A stretch of DNA of 8,154 nucleotides from Nitrospinota bacterium (GTDB lineage: Bacteria; Nitrospinota; Nitrospinia; Nitrospinales; VA-1), in assembly GCA_002731985.1 (NCBI GenBank), contig PCCT01000112.1, positions 1-8,154 of the forward strand. Direction: 5' to 3'. Under the pieces are notes generated by a model that saw only the letters and a program-made list of their open reading frames with translations, was not told the DNA's origin and made no database searches. Shown piece after piece: positions 1 to 7,368 of this stretch. A program made the translations under genes and the position numbers. Positions within the stretch are counted from its first letter, which is position 1. Each line of letters opens with the position of its first letter.

Positions 1-1182
1 CTCTCCGGCACAATGGCGATCAGTGAGACATCATTGAAGGATGTGGCTCTGATGGCTATTGAAGAGATCAATGCCCAAGGTGGCCTTCTGGGGAAAAAGC
101 TCGAACCTGTAGTGGTTGACCCTGCCTCAAACTGGCCCTTGTTTGCTGAAAAAGCGCGAGAGTTGATCCAAAAACAAAAAGTCGCGGTGACTTTTGGTTG
201 CTGGACCTCTGTTTCACGTAAATCAGTCCTTCCCGTTTTTGAAGAGTTGAACGGATTGTTGTTTTATCCCGTTCAATATGAAGGTGAAGAATCTTCTTAT
301 AACGTTTTCTACACCGGCGCGGCACCTAACCAGCAAGCCATTCCGGCAGTTGAGTATTTGATGAGTGAAGACGGTGGCGGAGCCAAAAGGTGGGTTTTGT
401 TAGGAACCGATTACGTTTATCCCCGCACGACCAACAAAATCCTTAACTATTTTCTGAAGTCCAAGGGAGTAGCTAAAGATGATATCATGGAAACCTACAC
501 CCCGTTTGGTCATAGCGATTACCAAACAATCGTGGCGAATATCAAAAAGTTCGCGGCGGGTAAACCGACCGCAGTTGTCTCCACCATTAACGGTGACTCC
601 AATGTTCCATTTTATAAAGAACTCGGCAATCAGGGCCTGAAAGCAGAAGATATCCCAGTCGTTGCATTTTCTGTGGGAGAAGAAGAGCTCCGGGGAATTG
701 ATACAAAACCGTTAGTAGGACATTTAGCGGCCTGGAATTATTTTATGTCTGTCGATACTCCGGCGAACAAATCCTTCATCAAAAAATGGAACGCATATGT
801 TAAAAAGCATAACCTTCCAGATGGAAGTAAGCGGGTCACCAACGATCCTATGGAAGCCACCTATATAGGGATTAAGATGTGGGCCCAAGCGGTTCAACAA
901 GCGGGCACCACTAACATTGACGCTGTTCGCCAAGCCGTCGGCGGCCAGACAGTCCAATCGCCTTCCGGTTTTAACATTACTATGGATGCGGCCAACCATC
1001 ACTTGCATAAGCCGGTGGTTATTGGTGAAATCCAGGAAGACGGACAGTTTGAAGTGGTGTGGCAAACCAAAGGACCCATCCGGGCACAGGCATGGAGTCC
1101 ATTTATTCCAGAAAGTGCTAAAAAAGTTGCCGATTGGACTTACCCCTGGGTATGCGGTAATTGCGAAAAAGCTAAGTTCTAG
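1..1182 (+). CDS. urtA: Urea ABC transporter substrate-binding protein UrtA (5' truncated by window edge)
   Basis: Periplasmic (exported) binding protein that captures urea and delivers it to the UrtBC channel. The reading frame is already open at base 1: the first codons read LSGTMAISETSLKDVALMAI, a conserved stretch a few dozen residues into UrtA. The ATG at 13 is therefore internal. The signal peptide and true start lie left of the window, and 393 residues are visible. Typical UrtA features follow: a GCWTSVSRKSVLPVFEEL block, then LLFYPVQYEGEESSYNVFYTG, then the AAPNQQAIPAVEYL stretch. This is the type I periplasmic-binding fold of the amide/urea (AmiC-like) branch. The protein ends in CGNCEKAKF with a TAG stop. 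Order relative to urtBCDE supports the call. Binding of a related short amide instead of urea cannot be excluded from sequence alone, but the complete urt gene order makes urea by far the best reading. Confidence 0.96.
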   Translation, partial: LSGTMAISETSLKDVALMAIEEINAQGGLLGKKLEPVVVDPASNWPLFAEKARELIQKQKVAVTFGCWTSVSRKSVLPVFEELNGLLFYPVQYEGEESSYNVFYTGAAPNQQAIPAVEYLMSEDGGGAKRWVLLGTDYVYPRTTNKILNYFLKSKGVAKDDIMETYTPFGHSDYQTIVANIKKFAAGKPTAVVSTINGDSNVPFYKELGNQGLKAEDIPVVAFSVGEEELRGIDTKPLVGHLAAWNYFMSVDTPANKSFIKKWNAYVKKHNLPDGSKRVTNDPMEATYIGIKMWAQAVQQAGTTNIDAVRQAVGGQTVQSPSGFNITMDAANHHLHKPVVIGEIQEDGQFEVVWQTKGPIRAQAWSPFIPESAKKVADWTYPWVCGNCEKAKF

Positions 1183-1192
1183 TTGACTAAAA

Positions 1193-1259
1193 ATTCTCCT
1201 CCGGTTCCAGAAACGTTGCGGGTCTCCTCCTCGACGGACTAATGGAGCCGGAGGAAAAT
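1193..1259. repeat. Long imperfect inverted repeat downstream of urtA
   Basis: Arms 1197-1209 and 1243-1255 can form 13 consecutive pairs, one of them G-U when read on +. After one mismatch, three more A/T pairs (1193-1195 with 1257-1259) extend the stem. The loop is about 33 nt. It starts 10 nt after the urtA stop. No T run follows on +. Read on -, the stem is followed by a short T tract (complement of 1189-1193), but no gene on that strand needs a terminator here. It could be an mRNA-stabilising 3' hairpin protecting the urtA message, or one copy of a dispersed palindromic repeat. There is only one copy in this window. Confidence 0.5.
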
Positions 1260-1285
1260 ATACTTTGGTTTCAATACAGGAGACT

Positions 1286-1316
1286 CCATCCATTCGTGGG
1301 TGGAATTTTCTTTTTA
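1286..1316 (+). terminator. Possible weak terminator/attenuator between urtA and urtB
   Basis: CCATCC (1286-1291) pairs with GGGTGG (1298-1303) around a 6-nt loop, giving six pairs with one G-U. The T-rich stretch AATTTTCTTTTT follows directly. The stem is short, so termination would be partial. Partial termination here would fit the common pattern of more binding protein than membrane components. The second copy of the tandem repeat lacks the 5' arm and cannot form this hairpin. Confidence 0.3.
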
Positions 1317-1427
1317 GGGGTACATTTTAAATCGAATGACAACAACCTCGACTTTATATATCATGGGTGGAATTTTCTTATTAGGGGCACATTTTAAATC
1401 GAATGACAACAACCTCGACCTTATATA
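1297..1427 (+). repeat. Two-copy tandem direct repeat (67-bp period) covering the urtB start
   Basis: Copy 1 is 1297-1360 and copy 2 is 1364-1427. The 64-bp units differ at three positions I can see: CTTTTTA versus CTTATTA, GGTACAT versus GGCACAT, and CGACTTT versus CGACCTT. Each copy contains an ATG (1336 and 1403) followed by the same ACAACAACCTCGAC codons, so the urtB translation start region was duplicated. The period is not a multiple of three, so the upstream ATG is out of frame with urtB. Confidence 0.9.
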
Positions 1428-1428
1428 A
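1336..1428 (+). other. 30-codon upstream frame created by the duplicated urtB start
   Basis: The ATG in repeat copy 1 opens a 30-codon frame beginning MTTTSTLYIMGG and ending at TAA 1426-1428. It therefore overlaps the urtB start at 1403 by 26 bp in another frame. Its first seven codons encode the same residues as urtB. It is most simply a by-product of the duplication, but if translated it would act as an upstream ORF controlling access to the urtB start. There is no good ribosome binding site for either ATG. Confidence 0.25.
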
Positions 1429-3088
1429 ATACCAAAAGCTTAAAATTGAACCAAAAAGCCGAAAAAGATTTATTCGGTTTTTTGGTTTTTTTTTACTTTT
1501 GGCTGCGGGATTGCTTCCACTTTCTTTAGTCGAAGCAAATGATTTCGAATCAGCCCTAAAAGATTTAGGAAACAAAAGTCGCTCCAAGATAAAGATAGCG
1601 GTGAAGCTTCTGGGGGATATGGGAAACCCTGCCGCACTTCCTGCCTTGGAGGCTTTGAGAAATAAACGCCTGCAAATTAGTGAGGGTGGAGCGCTTATCA
1701 TACTTGATGAGTCGGGAGATCAGGGCCACGATGCATTGAGTGGAAAACAAGTCGATTTGAACTCTTTGGAACTTCGCAAACCCAGAATCAATAATTCGGT
1801 TCGTAGGGTTTTGTCAGTGGCGATAGGAAAACTTCAGCTAACCTCGGATGACTCCGATGTTCGATTGGCGGCCGCAAAGGAACTATTGAAGAGGCCATCG
1901 AGTGGCTTGGTGGTGTTGGTAGAGAACGCTTTGGCTAAGGAGAGCGATGATGAAGTCCGTGAAATCTTTTTGCTGGTTTTGGCAAAAGAAGGATTAAATA
2001 GTGATGATAAAAAAAAGCGCCTCCAATCGTTAAAAACCATAAAAGAAATTGGAAATAATGATTTTAAAACTGATTTAGAAGCCTTGTTAGGAAAAGACGA
2101 GAAGGGGGAATTTTTGGAAAAAGATCCTACCATTCGTAAAAGTGCCTCCCAGGCAATTTCTAGCATTGAAAGGCGTCAGTTCTTTATTAACCAAGCCGCA
2201 AACTTATTTTATGGGTTGAGTCTTGGAAGCATATTGCTTCTTGCCGCTTTAGGGCTGGCCATCACTTTTGGCCTTATGGGTGTGATTAACATGGCTCATG
2301 GCGAAATGCTTATGATCGGCGCTTATTCCACATTTGTTGTTCAAAACCTGTTTAAGGAGTACTTACCTGGTTTTTTCGACTGGTACTTGGTTGCAGCTAT
2401 TCCAATCGCATTTACAGTAAGTGCTATCATCGGTATCATTTTGGAGAGAAGTGTCATCCGGCACCTTTATGGCCGCCCTTTGGAAACCCTTTTAGCTACC
2501 TGGGGAATCAGCTTGATTTTGATTCAAAGTGTAAGGCTGGTTTTTGGTGTGCAAAATGTTGAGGTAGCCAATCCCTATTATCTGGCGGGTGGGGTAGAAG
2601 TTATGAACGGGGTTGTCCTTCCCTATAGTCGAATTGCCATCATCATTTTCGTTGTCTTTGTTGTGATTTCGGTTTGGACGTTACTACAAAAAACCTCACT
2701 TGGGCTACAAGTAAGAGCTGTTACACAAAACCGGGGAATGGCTTCTTGTATGGGAATTTCAACCCATAAGGTTGATATGTATACCTTTGGCTTAGGTTCT
2801 GGAGTGGCGGGTTTGGGTGGATTAGCCTTGTCCCAGATAGGTAATGTTGGTCCGGAGTTAGGACAGCTATATATTGTCGATTCTTTCATGGTTGTAGTTT
2901 TAGGTGGAGTCGGAAAAATAGCAGGCACGGTAGTGGGGGCTCTGGGGCTAGGGTTTGTTAATAAATTTTTGGAGCCTATTGCTGGTGCGGTATTGGGAAA
3001 AATTATCGTTCTAGTTCTTATTATTGCCTTAATACAAAAACGACCTCAGGGCCTTTTCGCTCTCAAAGGTCGCATGGCTGATAACTGA
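1403..3088 (+). CDS. urtB: Urea ABC transporter permease UrtB with exported N-terminal helical-repeat domain
   Basis: First membrane subunit of the urea channel; it pairs with UrtC. Residues 1-45 look like a signal peptide: a basic stretch KSRKRFIR, the hydrophobic run FFGFFLLLAAGLLPLSL, and a likely cut after VEA. Residues ~46-255 form a soluble alpha-helical, HEAT-like region, for example AVKLLGDMGNPAALPALEAL and DSDVRLAAAKELL. The LivH-type permease begins near 260, with GLMGVINMAHGEMLMIGAY at 290-308 and GGVGKIAG at 501-508. Total length is 561 residues: the long proteobacterial-type UrtB, not the ~300-residue cyanobacterial form. A TAG at 1382-1384 is in frame just upstream, and no other start codon precedes the signal peptide, so ATG 1403 is the only reasonable start. 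The nearest purine-rich stretch (AGGGG, 1383-1387) is about 15 nt away, an unusually poor ribosome site. A run of nine T (1486-1494) encodes part of the signal peptide core. Confidence 0.95.
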   Translation: MTTTSTLYKYQKLKIEPKSRKRFIRFFGFFLLLAAGLLPLSLVEANDFESALKDLGNKSRSKIKIAVKLLGDMGNPAALPALEALRNKRLQISEGGALIILDESGDQGHDALSGKQVDLNSLELRKPRINNSVRRVLSVAIGKLQLTSDDSDVRLAAAKELLKRPSSGLVVLVENALAKESDDEVREIFLLVLAKEGLNSDDKKKRLQSLKTIKEIGNNDFKTDLEALLGKDEKGEFLEKDPTIRKSASQAISSIERRQFFINQAANLFYGLSLGSILLLAALGLAITFGLMGVINMAHGEMLMIGAYSTFVVQNLFKEYLPGFFDWYLVAAIPIAFTVSAIIGIILERSVIRHLYGRPLETLLATWGISLILIQSVRLVFGVQNVEVANPYYLAGGVEVMNGVVLPYSRIAIIIFVVFVVISVWTLLQKTSLGLQVRAVTQNRGMASCMGISTHKVDMYTFGLGSGVAGLGGLALSQIGNVGPELGQLYIVDSFMVVVLGGVGKIAGTVVGALGLGFVNKFLEPIAGAVLGKIIVLVLIIALIQKRPQGLFALKGRMADN

Positions 3089-3098
3089 GCATAGCTAC

Positions 3099-4205
3099 AT
3101 GATTAAAAAAATTGCTACTTTGCATTCCTTAAAAGGGTGGTTGATCGCTTTTGGTCTATTGGGTATTGCGATGGTTCTTCTTCCCCTTTTGAATATATTT
3201 GTGCCTGAAGAATCTGTTTTGCATGTCCCTGATTATATGTTTTCTTTATTAGGAAAATATTTGTGCTATGCCTTGGTGGCGTTGGCCGTAGATTTAATTT
3301 GGGGATATACCGGAATCTTAAGCCTTGGACATGGGGTGTTCTTTTCCATGGGTGGATATGCCATGGGGATGTATTTGATGAGGAGTATCGGAAAAGAAGG
3401 TGTGTATAAAAACGACTTGCCCGACTTTATGGTGTTTCTCGATTGGAAAGAATTGCCCTGGTATTGGTATGGATTCGATTACTTTGCCTTTACGTTACTG
3501 GTCATCCTGATATTGCCAGGCTTGTTCGCTTTTACTTTCGGGTATTTTGCTTTCAAGTCACGCATTAAAGGAGTCTATTTTGCCATCATTACCCAGGCAA
3601 TGACATACGCGCTCATGCTTTTATTTTTCCGCAACGAAACAGGTTTTGGAGGTAACAATGGGCTTACTGATTTCAAGCGCATCTTAGGATATTCATTGCA
3701 GGAACCCTCCACAAAAATGAGCCTGTATATAATTACCATCATTGTATTGTTCTTGAGTTATGTCTTGTCACGATACGTAGTCCAATCTAAATTGGGACGG
3801 GTTCTTACTGCAATCCGGGACGCAGAAAGTCGGGTGATGTTTTCCGGATACAATACGTTGCACTACAAACTTTTTGTCTGGACGCTTTCAGCATTTTTAT
3901 GCGGGATCGCCGGAGCCCTCTATGTGCCACAAGTCGGCATTATTAATCCAAGTGAAATGCAACCTTCCAACTCGATTGAGATGGCTATTTGGGTTGCGGT
4001 AGGTGGGCGAGGGACTTTGAGCGGTGCGCTCGTTGGAGCCGGGCTGGTCAACGGAGCTAAAAGTTGGTTTACGGTTGCCGCTCCGGATTATTGGCTTTAT
4101 TTTTTGGGTACCTTATTTATTGTCTTAACGTTATTTTTCCCTAAGGGCCTGGTTGGTGTTTTTTCCCGTTTTTCATCAAAAGATAAAGCAAGGGGACCTT
4201 CTTAA
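3099..4205 (+). CDS. urtC: Urea ABC transporter permease UrtC
   Basis: Second membrane subunit of the urea channel, of the LivM-type permease family, acting with UrtB in the inner membrane. The 368 residues match the family length. Hydrophobic segments start at about residues 13-35 and recur throughout. Family motifs are GYTGILSLGHG at 69-79, GFGGNNGLTDF around 182-192 (typical of UrtC), and EMAIWVAVGGRGTLSGALVGA at 294-314. It begins 10 nt after the urtB stop; no strong Shine-Dalgarno sequence precedes the ATG, so translation may be coupled to urtB. Its TAA shares one base with the urtD ATG. The segment between residues ~96 and ~125 (KEGVYKNDLPDFMVFLDWKELPW), between membrane spans, is probably a loop. 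Confidence 0.95.
   Translation: MIKKIATLHSLKGWLIAFGLLGIAMVLLPLLNIFVPEESVLHVPDYMFSLLGKYLCYALVALAVDLIWGYTGILSLGHGVFFSMGGYAMGMYLMRSIGKEGVYKNDLPDFMVFLDWKELPWYWYGFDYFAFTLLVILILPGLFAFTFGYFAFKSRIKGVYFAIITQAMTYALMLLFFRNETGFGGNNGLTDFKRILGYSLQEPSTKMSLYIITIIVLFLSYVLSRYVVQSKLGRVLTAIRDAESRVMFSGYNTLHYKLFVWTLSAFLCGIAGALYVPQVGIINPSEMQPSNSIEMAIWVAVGGRGTLSGALVGAGLVNGAKSWFTVAAPDYWLYFLGTLFIVLTLFFPKGLVGVFSRFSSKDKARGPS
4190..4195 (+). promoter_or_regulatory. Ribosome binding site of urtD
   Basis: AAGGGG lies 9 nt before the ATG at 4205, inside the last codons of urtC. It is the clearest Shine-Dalgarno-like site in the operon and supports the start that overlaps the urtC stop (TAATG). Confidence 0.6.
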
Positions 4206-4990
4206 TGGATAGTCCAGGAGCTCATATCAAAGATGATTCAGTCGATGCGACTCATGGTTGTATCCTTTATATAGAAGGGTTAACAGTCAGCTTCGATGGA
4301 TTCAAAGCTCTCGATGATTTAAATCTCTACATTGATGACGGAGAGTTGCGTTGCATTATTGGACCCAATGGCGCTGGTAAGACGACCATGATGGATGTGA
4401 TTACCGGGAAAACACGTCCAGACCGGGGTACTGTTTTTTTTGGACAAAACCACGACCTGACTGAAATGACAGAGTATGAAATATCCCATGCAGGGATAGG
4501 CCGTAAATTTCAAAAACCGACAGTATTTCTCAACCATACAGTATTTGAAAATCTAGAATTGGCGCTTCATGCGAAAAAGGGCATCTGGCAATCCCTCACT
4601 AAATCTTTAACCGGAGAGCAACGAGACACAATTGAAAAAGATTTGGAGACCATTGGATTGAAGGAGCAAAAGAATCTCCCGGCAGGTTTGTTGTCCCATG
4701 GTCAGAAGCAATGGTTGGAGATAGGAATGTTGTTGGCTCAAAACCCGCGACTTTTGTTGATTGATGAACCAGTGGCGGGGATGACACACCAGGAAACTGA
4801 ACATACGGCAGAACTATTAAAATCACTAGCAGGAAAACATTCTGTAGTGGTGGTCGAACATGAAATGGATTTTATTCGTTCTATAGCAAATAGAGTTACC
4901 GTTTTGCATGAAGGACATGTATTGGCAGATGGGAAAATGGACGAGGTGCAAAACGACCCAAAAGTTATTGAAGTTTATTTGGGAAGTTAA
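4205..4990 (+). CDS. urtD: Urea ABC transporter ATP-binding protein UrtD
   Basis: One of the two ATPases powering urea uptake at the cytoplasmic face; LivG-like. Of 261 residues, the first ~20 are a polar extension and the nucleotide-binding domain follows. Walker A is GPNGAGKT at 53-60, the Q-loop glutamine is Q103 (RKFQKP), and the signature is LSHGQ at 163-167. The His in place of the second Gly belongs to the LSHGQKQWLEIGMLL form usual in UrtD. Walker B is LLLIDE at 183-188, followed by PVAGM, and the switch histidine is H219 in VVVVEHEMDF. All catalytic elements are intact. The start overlaps the urtC stop by 1 bp, which implies translational coupling, and urtE begins 2 nt after its stop. 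Confidence 0.96.
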   Translation: MDSPGAHIKDDSVDATHGCILYIEGLTVSFDGFKALDDLNLYIDDGELRCIIGPNGAGKTTMMDVITGKTRPDRGTVFFGQNHDLTEMTEYEISHAGIGRKFQKPTVFLNHTVFENLELALHAKKGIWQSLTKSLTGEQRDTIEKDLETIGLKEQKNLPAGLLSHGQKQWLEIGMLLAQNPRLLLIDEPVAGMTHQETEHTAELLKSLAGKHSVVVVEHEMDFIRSIANRVTVLHEGHVLADGKMDEVQNDPKVIEVYLGS

Positions 4991-4992
4991 CT

Positions 4993-5688
4993 ATGTTAAA
5001 AGTACAAAAAATAAATCAATATTATGGCGAAAGCCATACCCTTTGGGATGTGAATCTCAATATCCTTCCAGGATCCTGCACCTGTCTGATGGGGAGAAAT
5101 GGAGTCGGGAAAACTACCTTGCTTAAGGCTATTATGGGACTTTTGCCTACGGCCTCGGGTTCCATTAGTTTGGAGGGTAACGAGCTAGCAGGGAAACCCG
5201 CTGAATTGCGAGCCCAGCAGGGAATAGGCTATGTGCCCCAAGGCCGGGAAATATTCACTCAATTAAGCGTAGAGGAAAATCTTCGTGTGGGCCTCCTGTC
5301 TCGTGAAGATGGGTTGCGTGAAATTCCTGAATTCATATTTGAAATTTTTCCTGTATTAAAGCAGATGCTCAATCGTCGTGGAGGAGATCTTTCCGGAGGT
5401 CAACAACAACAGTTGGCAATAGGAAGGGCTTTGATTCTCAATCCAAAGCTTTTGATTTTAGATGAGCCAGCCGAAGGTATTCAGCCAAACATTGTACGTG
5501 AAATAGGAGACATAATTATTCACCTCAATCAGGAAAAGGGGTTGACCATTTTAATTGTAGAACAGAAGTTGCCATTTGCCCGTCGGGTCGCGCAACAGTT
5601 TTGTATTTTAGATAAAGGCCGAAACGTAGCGGCAGATGAAATGGGGAATTTGGGAGAAGACATTATAAATCGTTTTTTGAAAGTCTAA
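4993..5688 (+). CDS. urtE: Urea ABC transporter ATP-binding protein UrtE
   Basis: Second ATPase of the urea transporter, LivF-like, expected to work as a heterodimer with UrtD. It has 231 residues, the normal family length. Walker A is GRNGVGKT at 34-41, the Q-loop is Q83 in GYVPQGREIF, and the signature is a canonical LSGGQ at 133-137 followed by QQQLAIGRAL. Walker B is LLILDE at 153-158, followed by PAEGIQPNIV. The switch position holds Gln (Q191 in ILIVEQ) instead of His, as in LivF-type subunits. With UrtD keeping its His, the pair may be asymmetric. GGGAAG at 4981-4986, overlapping the urtD end, can serve as ribosome site. It is the last gene of the operon. Confidence 0.96.
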   Translation: MLKVQKINQYYGESHTLWDVNLNILPGSCTCLMGRNGVGKTTLLKAIMGLLPTASGSISLEGNELAGKPAELRAQQGIGYVPQGREIFTQLSVEENLRVGLLSREDGLREIPEFIFEIFPVLKQMLNRRGGDLSGGQQQQLAIGRALILNPKLLILDEPAEGIQPNIVREIGDIIIHLNQEKGLTILIVEQKLPFARRVAQQFCILDKGRNVAADEMGNLGEDIINRFLKV

Positions 5689-5696
5689 GCAATACA

Positions 5697-5712
5697 AATA
5701 AACCGGTTTATT
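5697..5712. repeat. Perfect 16-bp palindrome just after urtE
   Basis: AATAAACCGGTTTATT is fully self-complementary and starts 8 nt after the urtE stop. As RNA it gives a weak 6-bp A/U hairpin with a CCGG loop and no clear T tail, so it is a poor terminator. As DNA it could be a dimeric protein-binding site. It lies between convergent genes, so a promoter operator role is not obvious. Confidence 0.5.
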
Positions 5713-5745
5713 CCTATAACCTTGGATTTACTAAAATTTCCTTCT

Positions 5746-5883
5746 TCATTTCAATTTACTAATAGCAATCACCACATCATTTGATTGAACGTATCCATAG
5801 ATGGGATTTTTGATGATGTCCTCAGAGCAGATAGTCACTGTTGGGTAAACTTGAGGTAGGCACCTGAAAACAGGGTGGGATTT
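5746..5883 (-). pseudogene. Coding-like remnant or very small ORF between urtE and cysS
   Basis: On -, a frame opens after a TGA at 5884-5886 and runs 45 codons to a TGA at 5746-5748. Its last 30 codons, from a possible GTG at 5836-5838, read VTICSEDIIKNPIYGYVQ and then SNDVVIAISKLK. This looks like the C-terminal end of a real protein: mixed charge and aliphatic residues, with no low-complexity bias. No ATG or ribosome site precedes it, so it is either a decayed gene end or chance. I do not recognise the family. Confidence 0.25.
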
Positions 5884-5895
5884 TCATTCCTGTTT
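5868..5895 (-). terminator. Weak hairpin just downstream of cysS
   Basis: Read on -, AAACAGG (complement of 5889-5895) pairs with CCTGTTT (complement of 5868-5874) around a 14-nt loop. It begins 4 nt after the cysS stop. The T content lies inside the stem and there is no clean T run, so it is at best a weak terminator. It also overlaps the coding-like remnant. Confidence 0.25.
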
Positions 5896-5899
5896 ACGG

Positions 5900-7336
5900 T
5901 CATTTTATTTTCCACTCCGTACCCTGAGCGGTGTCCTCCAGAACGACTCCCATTTGCGTTAATTCGTCCCGGCACTCATCGGCTCGCGCCCAGTTCTTAT
6001 CCTTGCGAGCCTGTTTGCGATCTTCTATAAGACCTTCAATTTTTTCTACATCGAGTCCAAGCTCTGATTGCTTGATATCGAATATTTCCTGCTTAATCGT
6101 TTGCGGCGAATTTTCCAATAACCCCAATAGTCCGCCAGCAATTTTGAAAGCGGCGACACGGACTGCCAGATTTTCTTTATCACCAGATCCGTTATCGATA
6201 TTACTGCACTCGGAATTGATCGCCCGCAACTCTTCATTCAAATGAGCCATAACGACGGCTGTATTGAAATCATCATTCATCGCTTCCTCGCATTTTACTA
6301 TAAGGGAATGGCTCCTGACCTGCTCCGGTGAAACATCGCTATCCACTACAAGAGCTTCTGCATCTCCCAATGCCTCATAAAATCGCAATAAAACTTTTTC
6401 CGCGTCGTCCAGGTTTTTTTCACTGAAGTCAATTGGACTCCGGTAATGACTGCTGATCAAAAACAAACGCAGTGTTTCCGGGTGATACTTTTTATAAATG
6501 TCGCGCAAGGTGAAAAAGTTGCCTAGCGATTTAGACATCTTCTCCTTGTCGATATTGACGAATCCGTTATGCACCCAGAACCGGACCGGCGCACAGCCAG
6601 TGACACCGCAGGATTGCGCGATCTCGTTTTCATGATGAGGAAATACCAGGTCTTTCCCACCGCCGTGGATGTCGAAGATATCACCAAGATATTTGCGCCC
6701 CATGGCCGAACATTCGATATGCCATCCGGGCCGCCCCGCGCCCCACGGACTGTCCCATGACGGTTCACCTGGCTTGCTTTTTTTCCATAACGCGAAATCC
6801 AGAGCGTCGCGTTTCTGTTCGTTCACCTCCACCCGCGCACCCGATTGCAGGTCGTCTATATTCTTCCCGGAAAGTTGACCGTAACCCTCAAAAGAAGTCA
6901 CCGAATAAAAAACGTCCCCATCCGATTCATAAGCTTTCCCTTGATCGATCAATGCGGAAATCATCGCGAGCATTTCAGGAATGTGGTCGGTTGCTTTCGG
7001 TTCTTCCGTCGGCGATTGGATATGAAGTCGCCCCATATCCTCATAGAACGCATCGATAAACTTTTCCGTCACCTCCTGCCAGGGGATATTTTGCTCGTTG
7101 GCGCGGTTGATAATCTTGTCATCGATATCTGTGAAATTCCGCACGTAAGTAACATCGAATCCCAGATGCTTCAAGTAGCGAAAAATGGTGTCGAAAACGA
7201 CACCCGCACGACCGTGACCGACATGGCAATAATCGTAAACCGTAACGCCGCAAACATACATCCCCACAGCGTTTTCACGGACCGGTACAAACGCTTCCTT
7301 CTTACCAGATAAAGTATTGAATATTTTGAGTGTCAT
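5900..7336 (-). CDS. cysS: Cysteinyl-tRNA synthetase
   Basis: Class I aminoacyl-tRNA synthetase that charges tRNA-Cys in the cytoplasm. The 478 residues are close to the usual length. The HIGH motif is HVGH at 38-41 in YCHVGHGRAGVVFD, the E. coli-like GHGR form. KMSKS is intact at 266-270. The zinc ligands C29, C209 (HIECSAMG), H234 and E238 (HHENEIAQ) are all present. The FTDIDDK block is at 68-74, and the C-terminal helical anticodon-binding region ends in GTEWKIK. ATG 7336 begins the expected MTLKIFNTLSGKKE N-terminus. A weak TAGG lies 10 nt upstream, and a stronger AGGTGG at 14 nt is rather far. The gene is convergent with urtE and divergent from the unrecognised gene at 7715, so it is not part of the urea operon. 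Its upstream region may include a long structured leader. Confidence 0.97.
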   Translation of the reverse strand: MTLKIFNTLSGKKEAFVPVRENAVGMYVCGVTVYDYCHVGHGRAGVVFDTIFRYLKHLGFDVTYVRNFTDIDDKIINRANEQNIPWQEVTEKFIDAFYEDMGRLHIQSPTEEPKATDHIPEMLAMISALIDQGKAYESDGDVFYSVTSFEGYGQLSGKNIDDLQSGARVEVNEQKRDALDFALWKKSKPGEPSWDSPWGAGRPGWHIECSAMGRKYLGDIFDIHGGGKDLVFPHHENEIAQSCGVTGCAPVRFWVHNGFVNIDKEKMSKSLGNFFTLRDIYKKYHPETLRLFLISSHYRSPIDFSEKNLDDAEKVLLRFYEALGDAEALVVDSDVSPEQVRSHSLIVKCEEAMNDDFNTAVVMAHLNEELRAINSECSNIDNGSGDKENLAVRVAAFKIAGGLLGLLENSPQTIKQEIFDIKQSELGLDVEKIEGLIEDRKQARKDKNWARADECRDELTQMGVVLEDTAQGTEWKIK

Positions 7337-7368
7337 AGCCGACTAACCTACCACCTCAAAACCCCCCA

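Noticed and set aside
13..15. ATG at 13 as the urtA start
   Set aside because: The frame is open upstream, and the codons before it (LSGT) continue the conserved UrtA sequence, so this Met is internal.
724..1293. 189-codon frame on - opposite the end of urtA and the following gap
   Set aside because: It lies antisense to well-conserved urtA codons and has no family features; its N-terminal part is simply the inverted repeat region read through.
1183..1402. NtcA/NtrC-type nitrogen control site before urtB
   Set aside because: No convincing GTA-N8-TAC or NtrC-like palindrome was seen; the main urt promoter would in any case lie left of the window, upstream of urtA.
6845..7312. 155-codon frame on + opposite the cysS 5' half
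   Set aside because: It is antisense to catalytic cysS sequence with intact motifs, and shows no recognisable domain.
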